DNA of 64,000 nt from Capitulum mitella. Its lineage: Eukaryota; Arthropoda; Thecostraca; Pollicipedomorpha; Pollicipedidae. Made by a program: the position numbers and the translations under genes. This document shows, one piece after another, positions 35,201 through 42,300 of the stretch. The stretch's first letter is position 1, and each line of letters starts with the position of its first letter. The DNA lies in assembly GCA_030062745.1 (NCBI GenBank), contig CP099841.1:26229398-26293397 (forward strand), read 5' to 3'. The notes under the pieces are model-generated. The model was not told the origin of the DNA. It saw only the letters and a list, made by a program, of their open reading frames with translations, and made no database searches.

Positions 35201-38200
35201 AACCGGAATAAATTGCACCGAGGAAGCTGTATAGACCTCTTGGCGCCTTGTGGCATATTGTACGCTAACGGCCACGTCGTAACCTCCTATGTCTTGACCT
35301 TACAGCCGTACTGCAAGCTGCAGGTAACCGATCCAATCAGTCAGTGTCACGGACAAATATCTCGATGTTGCACCGTGCTGGTCTCGTCAAATTGTTGGAA
35401 CTTGTACTGGGTCACTCACATCCTCCTCCTCGACGGCACGGTGTCCAGTGAGCGCTATTGTTTCACGACTCGCGGCTTTATGGTCGTTGTAATCGGGGCG
35501 CAAAGGCTCGAGTGCGTGGAAGGATGGGATTCCGCCATCGCAATGTTTTGAAGGGTGTTTATCTTGGTCGGCGCTAATCCACTCTCTGTAGTTTTCGCCC
35601 AGCTTCCCCTTTACTCTTTTTAAGCAGGGTTCGTCCCACGCTGGGGTGGTCTGTTGAGAATCTTCTCATTTCCGTACACCAGGCACCAAAAGCTGACAAA
35701 TATTCGCAGTTGTCTTACACGCTATTCGCAGCAGTATGTGCACCCCGCCCGTATGTAATAGCCTGCCAAGAAGTTTGTGAATCAGTTAAACCATGTTCTG
35801 GGCAGTACTGGCGAATAATGTGTTTGTCGAAGTGTGTTTCACGCTTTGCCCAGGCAAGTGTTGCTGGGTGTTGCTCTCCCATTCGCTTTGCTTCCACATT
35901 TTTGTTTTGTCTGGTCAGACGCTTCGTACATGCTCACCAGCACCCGCCGCAAAGCTAATTTCCACTTGAACGGCTTCCATTTTATCACTGGGCTGACATT
36001 ATTCACGTTCTCGCTATTGCATATCTGCGCTTCTCAAGAGAGGACCGCCGAGCGTCAGCGTGCAGCCCGCAGTGCCGGTCGCCACTACGTGTTCGGATTT
36101 CCAGAGATTTACTCCGCGATTTGATGATGTGATGACGGCAGCCATTGAAGCAGTGGATCTCTGCTGCCTAGGGGTGGAGCTTTGGGGGTTTGGGAGGATC
36201 CAGACGCCGGTGGAAAGTAATGGGCCCTTCTAATATTTGGGAGATTGAACTTCGGGGCAATGGTTCACTTCTACACTGAAGCAGTTGAATTTCAGAATAC
36301 CGTCTCGACGTTTAACATCGGGGCAGTGGTTCATTTCTAAACTGAAGCACTTGAAGGCTACAGGCCGTCTCGACAGCCGACCCTTCCATTCTTCTCCGGC
36401 CTCCCGAAAACCCCTCCCATGCCTGGACGCCCCTGAACCCCGGCCGGTAACCTGTGTGACCGCAACCAGGCGCGGTGGCACTATTTCGGCTGGAACAACA
36501 TGCTCGAGTGGACGTGCTACATCTGCGCCCTGCTGCTGGTCTGGGACTTCGACCACTGTTCTCGTGCCACCGGCATTCGACAGGTGAGTCGAGGAGTCTC
36601 CTGCCCTTGGGGCTCGCCCATCCGGCGCGCACCGGGCAGGTCACGTGATACGCAGCAGCTCTCGCTACAAGTGACCTCTATTCGGGGTGGAGCCCACCAA
36701 GGTGCTGTTGCGTACCTTTCCTGTGGATCGGTTTAGAACTTGTTGAGTGGTTTTAAATGGAGAGTTCCATTGTCGACCTGCGTTCATGGCGCACTCGGCA
36801 TTGTTAAATTCTGCTGTGTTAGCCACTCAGCATTCTAAACTCAGTGCTTATCCGTTGACTTCAGAACAGTTTGGAGATCTGTTTTTAGTGCAAGCGTATG
36901 GAGTAGCTTTGAGTGCAGACAATGTCTTGCTGTCTCTGCGCACAGAAAACAGACGAATAGTGAAATGCCAGGTCACGAAACGACCATTGTTTTGCTGGAA
37001 ATGCTTTGTACCAGAACCTCGGGTATTCGCCTGCAAGGCACCTCACTGGATCTCTCGTTTAGGTGTGGCAGTGGAAGATCGGGGCCGTGGCCGTTTTCCT
37101 GGCGTGGATGAACCTGCTGCTCTTCATTCGCAAGTTCCCGGTGTTCGGCATCTACGTCGTCATGTTTACCGACGTCCTGTCCACGTTCAGCAAGTTCTTT
37201 GTGGTCTTTTTCCTGTTCATCACCGCCTTTGCGATCAGCTTTTTCGTTCTCCTGCAGAATCAGGTGATAATGATCGTGCTGTAAGTTTCTGAGACGTTGC
37301 AGTGTGGGATGAGCGGTCTTGATTCCTATGCCGTCTATGCCGTTATTGGCATACCTTTGAGCTTTCCCTTGCACTGGTGCCAAGCGTCATCGTAACAATT
37401 TCCGTTTTAGGTTAGATTTCTGTTATGATGGTTGCTGAATTTCGCATTTGACATGTCCTCAAAAATATTTTAAATGCTACGGGGTTTTTAAGCGGCGGTA
37501 TGTGATGCCGTGATGTCACTTCGCAGCAAATCTTGCATTTTGCTGCGTTATATCGTTTCCGTCGCTAAATGCTTGGACTTTTTACGACTTTGGACTTTTA
37601 TGTTGGACTATTATACATTAACTTTGGACATTTATATTCAGGGACATATCGTGTATTGATGTAACGAATGTCCGTACTGACTGGCCTTTTTGTCATGTAG
37701 GTGGCCTTCTCGACTGTCGGCAAGTCTTTATTGAAAACTTCTGTGATGATGATCGGGGAGTTCGATTACACAAGCATCTTCGACGGGGATGAAAATGTCC
37801 CATTTTCCGGCGTTACGTACGTGTTGTTCGTCGCCTTCTTGATCCTGATGTCCATCATCATCATGAATCTGCTGGTGAGTGATGTTTAATCTGTGTCTTA
37901 AGTTATCAGTAAATTTCCAGTTAAACCTTGTTAGATACTTCACGGTATACATTTAATGGGAAGCCGGACGGCATCTGACTCCTGCCCACAGCGCCCATGA
38001 AGCAAATTTTTTGCGCAGTCTGCATGATAAACGGCTCTTTTTCGTACAGTTCTTCTAAGTAGCTGGTACAACGATGAAAAACGTGACACTTTCGACAAGT
38101 TAAACGCCATTCCCGGTAGTGGGCTGAATCGGCCCCCCTCGGTTTTTTTGTTCGCCAATTCCAGGCTTTTTGACGCGGCTTTACGACACTTGCTGACTTC

Positions 38201-40191
38201 TCCTAGGTATTCTTTCTACGTGCCGTGACAAGATTTCATAATTCTATTTTGCTCAGGGGCGGAGCCAGGAAACGTTTTTGGGAGGCACCTCAGGCCATTT
38301 TTGGCCATGTTGAGGGTAAAAAGGAAAATGTCTGCCCAAAACAGCGTTTTTAAGGTAGAACTTAAAACGTTGTATGGACTTATATCAAAATAGTTGGGAA
38401 ACGTGCAGATACAATTTTGTTCATGTTAGGTCACTTAACAAGGTCAAGCCAAGGTCAAAGACAACATATGTTTTTTAGCAATAATTTCGGCGCTATTTCT
38501 CCAAATGCCACACCTGGAATGTGTATGACGTAGGAGGGTGCCCCCTACTTGTGTATCAAGTTTCAGCTTGATATCAGGTCGGGTCACGGAGTTATGACCT
38601 AAAATGTCATATGCAAAATGTCCCATATATCACAATAGCCGTAAAATGGAATTTTTGAAATAGAGTGAATTCATATGATTGAAAAAATTGCAGATAGTAT
38701 TAAATGCACACGAGATCATTCTAAGTGACTCCAAGGTCACTGGAGGCCATTTTAGGTCAAAGGTCACAAGTTGATCTGAAGAATGTGTGACCATGACAGT
38801 TCCCTCTTTTTCATGTCCCTGGCATCGCTTATGCTAACATTATACAAACATTGTAATGCGATTTGCACTTCTTCTTCTGCTAGCATGACTAGCAGAAGCC
38901 AAGAAAGTGTTTTTACCTTTTTTGTTCTTTCAATCGTTGAAAAAACTAATCCTCCTTTTTTGAAACCCTGTGAACGCCCAAGAATTTTCCCAAAATTTCA
39001 GATGTGTGTACCATTGGTAAAAGTCCTATCCATAATCTCTCGATTCATGCCAGTTTCATCGAAAGCGGTCCAAAAACATGGGAGTTATAAGAAGTCCAAA
39101 AATACCCCTAATATTAACATTTTTGCCCCCTGTATCCGTCGCTTTGAAGATTTTGAAAATTTCTTTCTTTTGAAAATGTAGTTTACGTCTTGGCGAATCG
39201 ATTGCCGTTTGTTGCGACGAAATCGGATTTGTAGTTCTCGAGATCTCAGGGGGGGGGGCCAAATCGCCACCCCCCCTGCCGGGAATCGACCATATTGTCT
39301 AGCCCTCCGGGAATAGGGTTCACTAATAACGTGTCAGTGACTCGAGAACCTGCATGCGTATCATCTCCGTCGTTTTGCCCTCCAGGTGGGCTTGGCCGTC
39401 GACGACATCAAGGCCGTGCAGGACCAGGCGTCGCTGAAGCGGCTGGCGATGACGGTACAGCTGGTGCTGGACGTGGAGGCCGTCGTGCCGGACTTCATCA
39501 TCCGCAAGCTGACCGTCCGCAGCGTGAAGGTGTACCCGAACCGGCGCAAGAAGAACTTCGTCGCCAAGCTGTGGCGCGGCGACTTTGCCATGAAGGAGGT
39601 GGCGGAGAAAATGATACAGGATGCGGAAAAGGTTGGTACACCGCCCGGCTGCGTCCAAGCTGGCTGTTGTGTCCACCGAACGATACCATCATGACGGCGA
39701 GACGTGAAACCAGAGTAGGTGTTGCCGTTAAGGAAATGAGCGAAATGGACAATGTCTCAAAATTGTCAATGAGACTTCCTCTTGCTTACGCTTTCTCTCG
39801 TTTTCATTGTTGATCAGCAGATACTAACCTACTGTTCATTTTCTACCACTCTCTAATACATACAAAAAAGTCGTCGCTGGCCTGGAGCGTCCTGCTCCAA
39901 TGGTCTACCCTGCGTTTAACCTCTGAAGACTTCTGACCAAACGACTTCTGATCCTGCAGTCTGCCGTCTGTGACGTCTTCGTACCCCGACCTGCTCTCCG
40001 TGACCCGTATTCTCTGACGTCAGATCGAGGCAGACCAGGCGCAGGAGAGCACCATGCACCAGCTGCGCTCTCTGAAGCAGGAAATGCGGCTGCTGGCCGA
40101 GCAGGTGCAGACGATCCGCGCCATGTCCGAGGCGCTCATCAAGAAGAACGACATCGACTGGGAGGCGGAAGACCAGTACCAGTTCAACTGA
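11189..40191 (+). CDS. TRPA1: TRPA1 ankyrin-repeat cation channel (whole gene)
   Basis: TRPA1 channels are tetrameric, Ca-permeable plasma-membrane channels opened by electrophilic chemicals and, in many invertebrates, by temperature. Joined exons give 1,237 residues by the proximal start (21 coding exons) or 1,223 by the distal start (22 exons). Every junction keeps frame and uses GT/AG. In order: variable N-terminus, about 17 ankyrin repeats (TPLHxAA motifs, residues 105-740), a linker, S1-S6 with a pore reading [12 protein letters not shown], the S6/TRP region [18 protein letters not shown], and a charged helical tail. Length and architecture fit TRPA1, not the shorter painless or pyrexia type. 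Alternative promoters and tandem donors at exon 12 suggest isoform control. I am very sure of the family, less so of the first exons. Confidence 0.93.
13412..13760 (-). repeat. Interspersed repeat, copy 1 (minus orientation)
   Basis: The reverse complement of this block matches 38935-39258. Shared blocks are CCCTGTGAACGCC, CTCTCGATTCATGCCAGTT, AATCGATTGCCGTTTGTTGC and GAGATCTCAGGGGGGGG, in the same order with similar spacing. It ends in a poly-C/G tract. Neither copy shows coding potential, so it is likely a non-autonomous element. Confidence 0.75.
13789..13809. repeat. Left terminal inverted repeat of the pogo-like element
   Basis: It starts GGGGAGAGTGGGG directly after TA and runs into the first GGGGTAAAGCGC motif (13798-13809). 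Further copies of that motif lie at 13976-13989 (inverted), 13994-14007 and 14016-14029. Confidence 0.9.
14674..16483 (-). pseudogene. Broken pogo/Tigger-type transposase
   Basis: The transposase would bind the element ends and cut them. Reading on the minus strand: a psq-type helix-turn-helix ([19 protein letters not shown]), a second CENPB-like DNA-binding region, the DDE catalytic core and a Cys-rich C-terminal finger (CFVCGMLF and later [12 protein letters not shown]). Catalytic Asp residues appear at WNADETG, ITDGH and MQPLDASIY. Four lesions break it: one-base losses near 16028 and near 15938, an in-frame TAG at 15643-15645 just after ITDGH, and a TAG at 14836-14838 at a likely Trp codon in the finger. 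No in-frame ATG precedes the helix-turn-helix, so the N-terminus is also missing or sits in another exon. Confidence 0.88.
17346..17366. repeat. Right terminal inverted repeat of the pogo-like element
   Basis: It is the reverse complement of the left end, with one mismatch, and is followed by TA. Related motif copies lie at 16893-16906, 16916-16930, 16934-16947 and 17327-17339. Confidence 0.9.
18245..18302. repeat. Palindrome with nested inverted flanks
   Basis: AACAGCCATTAATGGCTGTT (18266-18285) is a perfect 20-bp palindrome. The outer segments GATATCGT and ACGATATC are also inverted, which extends the symmetry imperfectly to about 58 bp. Confidence 0.8.
18940..19262. repeat. Minisatellite running up to a TRPA1 acceptor
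   Basis: Units of the type CCCCGTGGCCGCTGTCTGTG recur in diverged form. Two units starting at 18963 and 19025 are nearly identical over a 62-bp period. The array ends about 15 bp before the 3' splice site at 19276. Confidence 0.8.
19277..19418 (+). CDS. TRPA1: TRPA1 exon 2a (distal isoform only)
   Basis: The acceptor CCGGCAG precedes a two-base start, completing a Val codon with the last base of exon 1a. It encodes an acidic segment with [20 protein letters not shown] and leaves AG before the donor GTGGGC. That phase matches exon 2 at 22085. There is no ATG in the open frame upstream, so it must be spliced to something. The polypyrimidine tract is weak. Confidence 0.55.
20341..20390. repeat. 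TA microsatellite
   Basis: TATATATACATG and TATATATATATATATGCATATA make up an imperfect dinucleotide run within an ATCTTAT-rich stretch. Confidence 0.85.
20700..21069 (+). promoter_or_regulatory. CpG-rich region, likely proximal TRPA1 promoter
   Basis: The composition switches from AT-rich to CpG-dense just before the ATG at 21070, and an in-frame TGA lies 15 bases before that ATG. This is what a transcription start region with a short leader would look like. No TATA element was seen. Confidence 0.5.
21070..21287 (+). CDS. TRPA1: TRPA1 exon 1b (proximal start)
   Basis: It begins [19 protein letters not shown], preceded by an in-frame stop, so the start is well defined. It encodes 72 codons, basic then acidic, ending in DESPPE plus AG before the donor GTTACC. 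The phase fits exon 2 exactly. It replaces exons 1a and 2a. The donor is unusual at its third base but acceptable. Confidence 0.75.
22085..22181 (+). CDS. TRPA1: TRPA1 exon 2 (first shared exon)
   Basis: It encodes [19 protein letters not shown] and on to DLTKSLHQ, ending in phase 0. Both N-terminal variants join here with the same split Arg codon. The end forms the first helix of ankyrin repeat 1. Confidence 0.85.
23100..23560. repeat. Pyrimidine-rich minisatellite before TRPA1 exon 3
   Basis: Diverged units built on CCCTCTGACTCCG and ACAGTCACGTCTCC repeat through this interval and stop at the 3' splice site at 23567. Confidence 0.75.
23568..23797 (+). CDS. TRPA1: TRPA1 exon 3: ankyrin repeats 1-2
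   Basis: The first codon is GTG, read as Val after the acceptor GGCAG. It contains [19 protein letters not shown] and [10 protein letters not shown], ending in phase 2 at GTGAGC. Confidence 0.95.
24801..25020 (+). CDS. TRPA1: TRPA1 exon 4: acidic insert and ankyrin repeats 3-4
   Basis: It continues [12 protein letters not shown], then an acidic, Pro-rich insert ([13 protein letters not shown]) that splits an ankyrin repeat, then [20 protein letters not shown]. The insert is probably a surface loop and looks disordered. It ends in phase 0 at GTACCG. Confidence 0.93.
25539..25757 (+). CDS. TRPA1: TRPA1 exon 5: ankyrin repeats 5-6
   Basis: It encodes [20 protein letters not shown] and [15 protein letters not shown], ending EEATKL before GTCAGT. 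A GAG/GTCTCG donor 27 bases upstream would also keep frame; I chose the better consensus. Confidence 0.88.
26150..26370. repeat. TGTGTCTG-type minisatellite before TRPA1 exon 6
   Basis: Diverged units around TGTGTCTGAGCTCC and CTGTCCGTCTGTG repeat up to about 35 bp before the acceptor at 26405. Confidence 0.65.
26406..26594 (+). CDS. TRPA1: TRPA1 exon 6: ankyrin repeats 6-8
   Basis: It encodes [20 protein letters not shown] and [20 protein letters not shown], in phase 0 at both ends (acceptor GGCAG, donor GTACGC). Confidence 0.94.
26600..26765. repeat. GGTCTGxxGGGTCAG minisatellite in a TRPA1 intron
   Basis: Short diverged units with GGGTCTGACAGGTCAGCTG repeat directly after the exon 6 donor. 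Confidence 0.65.
27576..27676 (+). CDS. TRPA1: TRPA1 exon 7: ankyrin repeat 9
   Basis: It encodes [20 protein letters not shown] and DIIEYLLS, ending in phase 2 at GTAGGC. Confidence 0.93.
28076..28259 (+). CDS. TRPA1: TRPA1 exon 8: ankyrin repeats 10-11
   Basis: It encodes [20 protein letters not shown] and [18 protein letters not shown], a TRPA1-specific stretch. Two acceptors three bases apart (GACAG and GACAGGAG) would give one more or one fewer Arg. Confidence 0.94.
28451..28540. repeat. Interspersed repeat pair, copy 1
   Basis: It matches 29171-29265, with shared AGAGCGTATT, GGTACGTTAACT, GTAAGGGCAGG, CACTGCTGTGGGG and ATTACCTT in the same order. Copies lie in consecutive TRPA1 introns. 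Confidence 0.8.
28625..28925. repeat. CAGCACCAGC minisatellite before TRPA1 exon 9
   Basis: Units alternate CTCAGCACCAGCCGACCCTC and CCAGGACCAGCTGAT, many exactly repeated, with C-runs of 8 to 14 bases. The array ends about 11 bp before the acceptor at 28936. Confidence 0.92.
28937..29133 (+). CDS. TRPA1: TRPA1 exon 9: ankyrin repeats 11-13
   Basis: It encodes [34 protein letters not shown] and [16 protein letters not shown]. It ends with two bases over, at GTGAGT. Confidence 0.94.
29171..29265. repeat. Interspersed repeat pair, copy 2
   Basis: It is the partner of 28451-28540 in the same orientation, about 80% identical by eye. Confidence 0.8.
29940..30150 (+). CDS. TRPA1: TRPA1 exon 10: ankyrin repeats 13-15
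   Basis: It completes an Ala codon, then encodes [35 protein letters not shown] and [13 protein letters not shown]. It ends in phase 0 at GTTTGT. Confidence 0.94.
30454..30638 (+). CDS. TRPA1: TRPA1 exon 11: ankyrin repeats 15-17
   Basis: It encodes [20 protein letters not shown] and [19 protein letters not shown], ending in phase 2 at GTGCGC. Confidence 0.93.
31111..31279 (+). CDS. TRPA1: TRPA1 exon 12: end of ankyrin domain and linker
   Basis: It encodes [20 protein letters not shown] and [20 protein letters not shown], then CTRTNGLE. The donor GTGGGT at 31280 is the first of three near-copies, listed separately. Confidence 0.92.
31271..31390 (+). repeat. Tandem duplication of an exon end with its donor site
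   Basis: GGTCTGGAGGTGGGTAAC at 31271 recurs at 31310, and as GGTCTGGAGGTGTGTAAC at 31343, with a decayed copy near 31378. Spacings of 39 and 33 bases are multiples of three, and the frame stays open across all copies. Each copy therefore brings a potential GT donor in the same phase. Confidence 0.85.
31628..31745 (+). CDS. TRPA1: TRPA1 exon 13: linker before S1
   Basis: It encodes [20 protein letters not shown] and an acidic end, leaving one base at GTCTGT. This linker region carries the reactive cysteines in studied TRPA1 channels. Cys residues are present here, but I cannot assign them one to one. Confidence 0.88.
32224..32357 (+). CDS. TRPA1: TRPA1 exon 14: pre-S1 helix
   Basis: It encodes [20 protein letters not shown] and [14 protein letters not shown], a TRPA1 hallmark just before S1. 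It ends in phase 0 at GTAAGT. Confidence 0.92.
32757..32923 (+). CDS. TRPA1: TRPA1 exon 15: membrane segment S1
   Basis: It encodes [20 protein letters not shown], followed by the hydrophobic S1 ([19 protein letters not shown]) and a Pro-rich loop. It ends in phase 2 at GTAAGT. Confidence 0.93.
33237..33408 (+). CDS. TRPA1: TRPA1 exon 16: S1-S2 loop and S2
   Basis: It encodes the extracellular loop with NKTFVPCEH (a possible N-glycosylation site at NKT) and then S2, [19 protein letters not shown]. The donor is GTGAGA. An in-frame GT nine bases upstream is a weaker alternative. Confidence 0.92.
33409..36469 (+). other. Longest shared TRPA1 intron, nothing else seen
   Basis: Three kilobases separate S2 from S3. 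I looked for duplicated or mutually exclusive exons encoding S2 or S3 and found none. Confidence 0.5.
36470..36583 (+). CDS. TRPA1: TRPA1 exon 17: membrane segment S3
   Basis: It encodes [20 protein letters not shown] and LLLVWDFDH, in phase 0 at both ends (donor GTGAGT). Confidence 0.93.
37063..37263 (+). CDS. TRPA1: TRPA1 exon 18: S4, S4-S5 linker and S5
   Basis: It encodes [20 protein letters not shown], then the strongly conserved [20 protein letters not shown] and the hydrophobic S5 ending FFVLLQNQ. Phase 0 at both ends. Confidence 0.95.
37701..37874 (+). CDS. TRPA1: TRPA1 exon 19: pore and S6
   Basis: It encodes the pore helix and filter ([18 protein letters not shown]), where the acidic residue after Gly sits at the selectivity filter, then S6 ([12 protein letters not shown]). 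Phase 0 at both ends. Confidence 0.95.
37875..39385 (+). other. TRPA1 intron filled by repeat DNA
   Basis: No exon is visible. About 1 kb of it is an interspersed repeat (38254-39258) with many AGGTCA half-sites, including an exact AGGTCA-A-AGGTCA at 38754-38766. Confidence 0.55.
38254..39258 (+). repeat. Interspersed repeat, copy 2 (plus orientation)
   Basis: The left end CAGGGGCGGAGCCAGG resembles a hAT-type terminus. The right part (38935-39258) matches 13760-13412 on the minus strand and ends in a G-tract. No coding potential is seen. I could not find a matching right-hand terminus, so the true limits are uncertain. Confidence 0.6.
39386..39631 (+). CDS. TRPA1: TRPA1 exon 20: TRP-like helix and C-terminal domain
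   Basis: It encodes [20 protein letters not shown], the post-S6 helix, then [19 protein letters not shown] and [10 protein letters not shown], typical of TRPA1. Phase 0 at both ends. Confidence 0.95.
40024..40191 (+). CDS. TRPA1: TRPA1 exon 21: C-terminal coiled coil and stop
   Basis: It encodes an amphipathic heptad-like helix ([20 protein letters not shown]), which in TRPA1 forms the central tetramer coiled coil, then an acidic end DQYQFN and TGA. Confidence 0.93.
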   Translation: MEADQAQESTMHQLRSLKQEMRLLAEQVQTIRAMSEALIKKNDIDWEAEDQYQFN

Positions 40192-41761
40192 ACGCTGGCG
40201 CTGCCCTGACACGCCAGTCCGAGGCTAACGCCAGGGCCCGATGCCTCAGAGCGAGCCTGGTGTTGTGCGGACAGCCCCTGTGCGTCTTCCATCACGGGGG
40301 TGTGGAGCGAAGCGTTCCTCTCTCGAGTTGTCTGGCCTCGAAGAAAGTGACGGCGGCCGGCAATGACTGCGCGCACCCGTGGGGTTGAGGCAGGATGCAC
40401 GTTATTTACCTGCGACCGAAAGGACTTTATATCGTTTTTTTAGTCTGAACGTGGCATGGTTATCCGAGGGCTTGTGCTTGCTGAGCCTCTGTAATGATAG
40501 TTGGTTAAATTCTTTGCCGATAGATTTTACACCTATCAGCTAGTCGTCGTTGGCCACGCCGAACGCGATGCGTTTTTCATATTGCCTGCATCCAGCATTA
40601 GTGTTTCTGCGATGCACGGATGGGCCAGTGTTAGATCTGTTGCACATGCTCAGCCTTTCTGGGTGTTTCACGTACAACAGCCATGCCAAAACGGGTCTTG
40701 TCCCTCCGCGCCCACGATTCAGGGAGTGGAGACCTGACAGAGAACTGCTGACGTCTGCTTACAGTTGCTGGTAATTACGTGTGTCGCTGTGTACTTGACC
40801 ATGGTTGGCGCTCTTAGTTTTGCATCGATGTTGACTTTTCGACTATATGGCCATTTTTGTTCATTGTGTCTAAAGTACTCACTGTTTGGACTCCGTCGTT
40901 TTTATTAGTGTTGACGATTGCTGTGAAACACGTGGGCATTGGAAGGGAATGCATGCACCTTTAAAACGTTTTTGCTGCCCAGCGCTGCCAGTTACTGCAT
41001 AGTTGGTATGGTAACCATCCGTGGTTGGATCTCGTGATTTAGACTATGGAAGGCCTTGCTTCCTGCCAAGGCTATATGCGTCATTGTTGCTAAGATGTGC
41101 CTACGGTTAAACGATGCTGAAGTCCTAGAACGTACTATGTATCGCAATGGTTACGGGAAACAACGGTAGTTTTTTCACAACTGGGGATAGGCGGCTTAGC
41201 GAAGAACCCGTGTTGGCGTCAGCGTTTGCTGACACGTTTGTTCCGAGTGTGAACAGTGATCGGTAGCAACCTTATTCATGCTTAAATCGGCGGGAATCGT
41301 GGCACAAAATTGTGCTGCTTGTGCGAGTGACACGTACTTGGCCGCCCATCGGGATTTATGATTGTTCATTCGGAAGATCAGGTGGCAATTTGTGCCAGTG
41401 ATTCCTCAGCGATTCTGCGCAAAAAACCGTGTTGCCTTGCCCTGTGCCACTTCTCACTTGGCGTGAAATAACGTTTTACCATTGAACTGAAGTCTGGCGT
41501 AGTACTCATTTTATGCGAGAAGTCATTCCCTGGGTTATTTTATCCAGTAATCCACGGAATTAAAGTCGTAAAGTTCACCGCGCGTGACGGACACCTGTCT
41601 GCAGTGTTTTGTGCTTGTGGCGTGCATCTGTGCACAATCGCAATGAAGCCATATTGAAATTGCAAACTGCGTGATGTTGAGTCGAATATACTTTACATAA
41701 AAAACGTGGAAGTATGCGTCTGAGCGTATCCGTTTCGGGCGTTCTCTGCGTTGAGTGGTAA

Positions 41762-41767
41762 AATAAA
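41762..41767 (+). terminator. Candidate TRPA1 polyadenylation signal
   Basis: AATAAA occurs here, with ATTAAA at 41559-41564. Either would give a 3' UTR of about 1.4-1.6 kb. No transcript evidence is available. Confidence 0.35.
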
Positions 41768-42273
41768 TTTGTCCAGCAGACGTCGCCATATTCCCATTTT
41801 CATCTCCCGCGTATCTAAGCACTACGATAATGTGAAGCTCATATAGAGGGGTATTCTGTGCTCTTCCGTTGAACCCTAAGCTCTTCCGCTGTTACACAAC
41901 GCCCAATGGTTGTTGGATGAACAGTGCTAGAATGGTCCGGTCTTGGCGTATGAGCAAAACCGGTCCACAGGCCTTCAATCAGTCGTACAAGCCGCAAGTT
42001 ACCGGAAAAAGCCAGTACTCGACGCATGCCTGTCAAAGGCTTCCTCTTCCATGGCGCGTGCTGTGACGGAGGGACTTGGAGCGCCAGTATTAACTGCTTC
42101 TGTATCGTGGACGAAGCATGCCCAGCAGAGAACACCCTCGAATGCTTCATCCAAAGCAAATGTGACAGTGGTCTGCTCCACGCCATGCTCGGCAGCCCTC
42201 TCAGCCTAGCGCACGCTCCCAGCCCTCGCGCCGTCCCCCCTCTTTTCCCGCGACCAGTTCTACGACCACCGCC

Positions 42274-42300
42274 CCGCCGCCGCCGCCGCCGCCGCCGCCG
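42274..42300. repeat. CCG trinucleotide repeat
   Basis: About nine consecutive CCG units lie directly after the LRRC9 stop codon (CGG on the transcript strand). Confidence 0.95.

Larger units (their letters stand above)
40192..42300. other. Space between the converging TRPA1 and LRRC9 genes
   Basis: No further exon is supported. It should contain both 3' untranslated regions. The final 27 bases are a CCG run next to the LRRC9 stop. Confidence 0.6.

Noticed and set aside
25539-40191. Reading the channel as painless, pyrexia or another TRPA subfamily
   Set aside because: Repeat count, the YDKTAIYW and NHPLMIMV motifs, the IGEFDY pore and the total length fit TRPA1 better.
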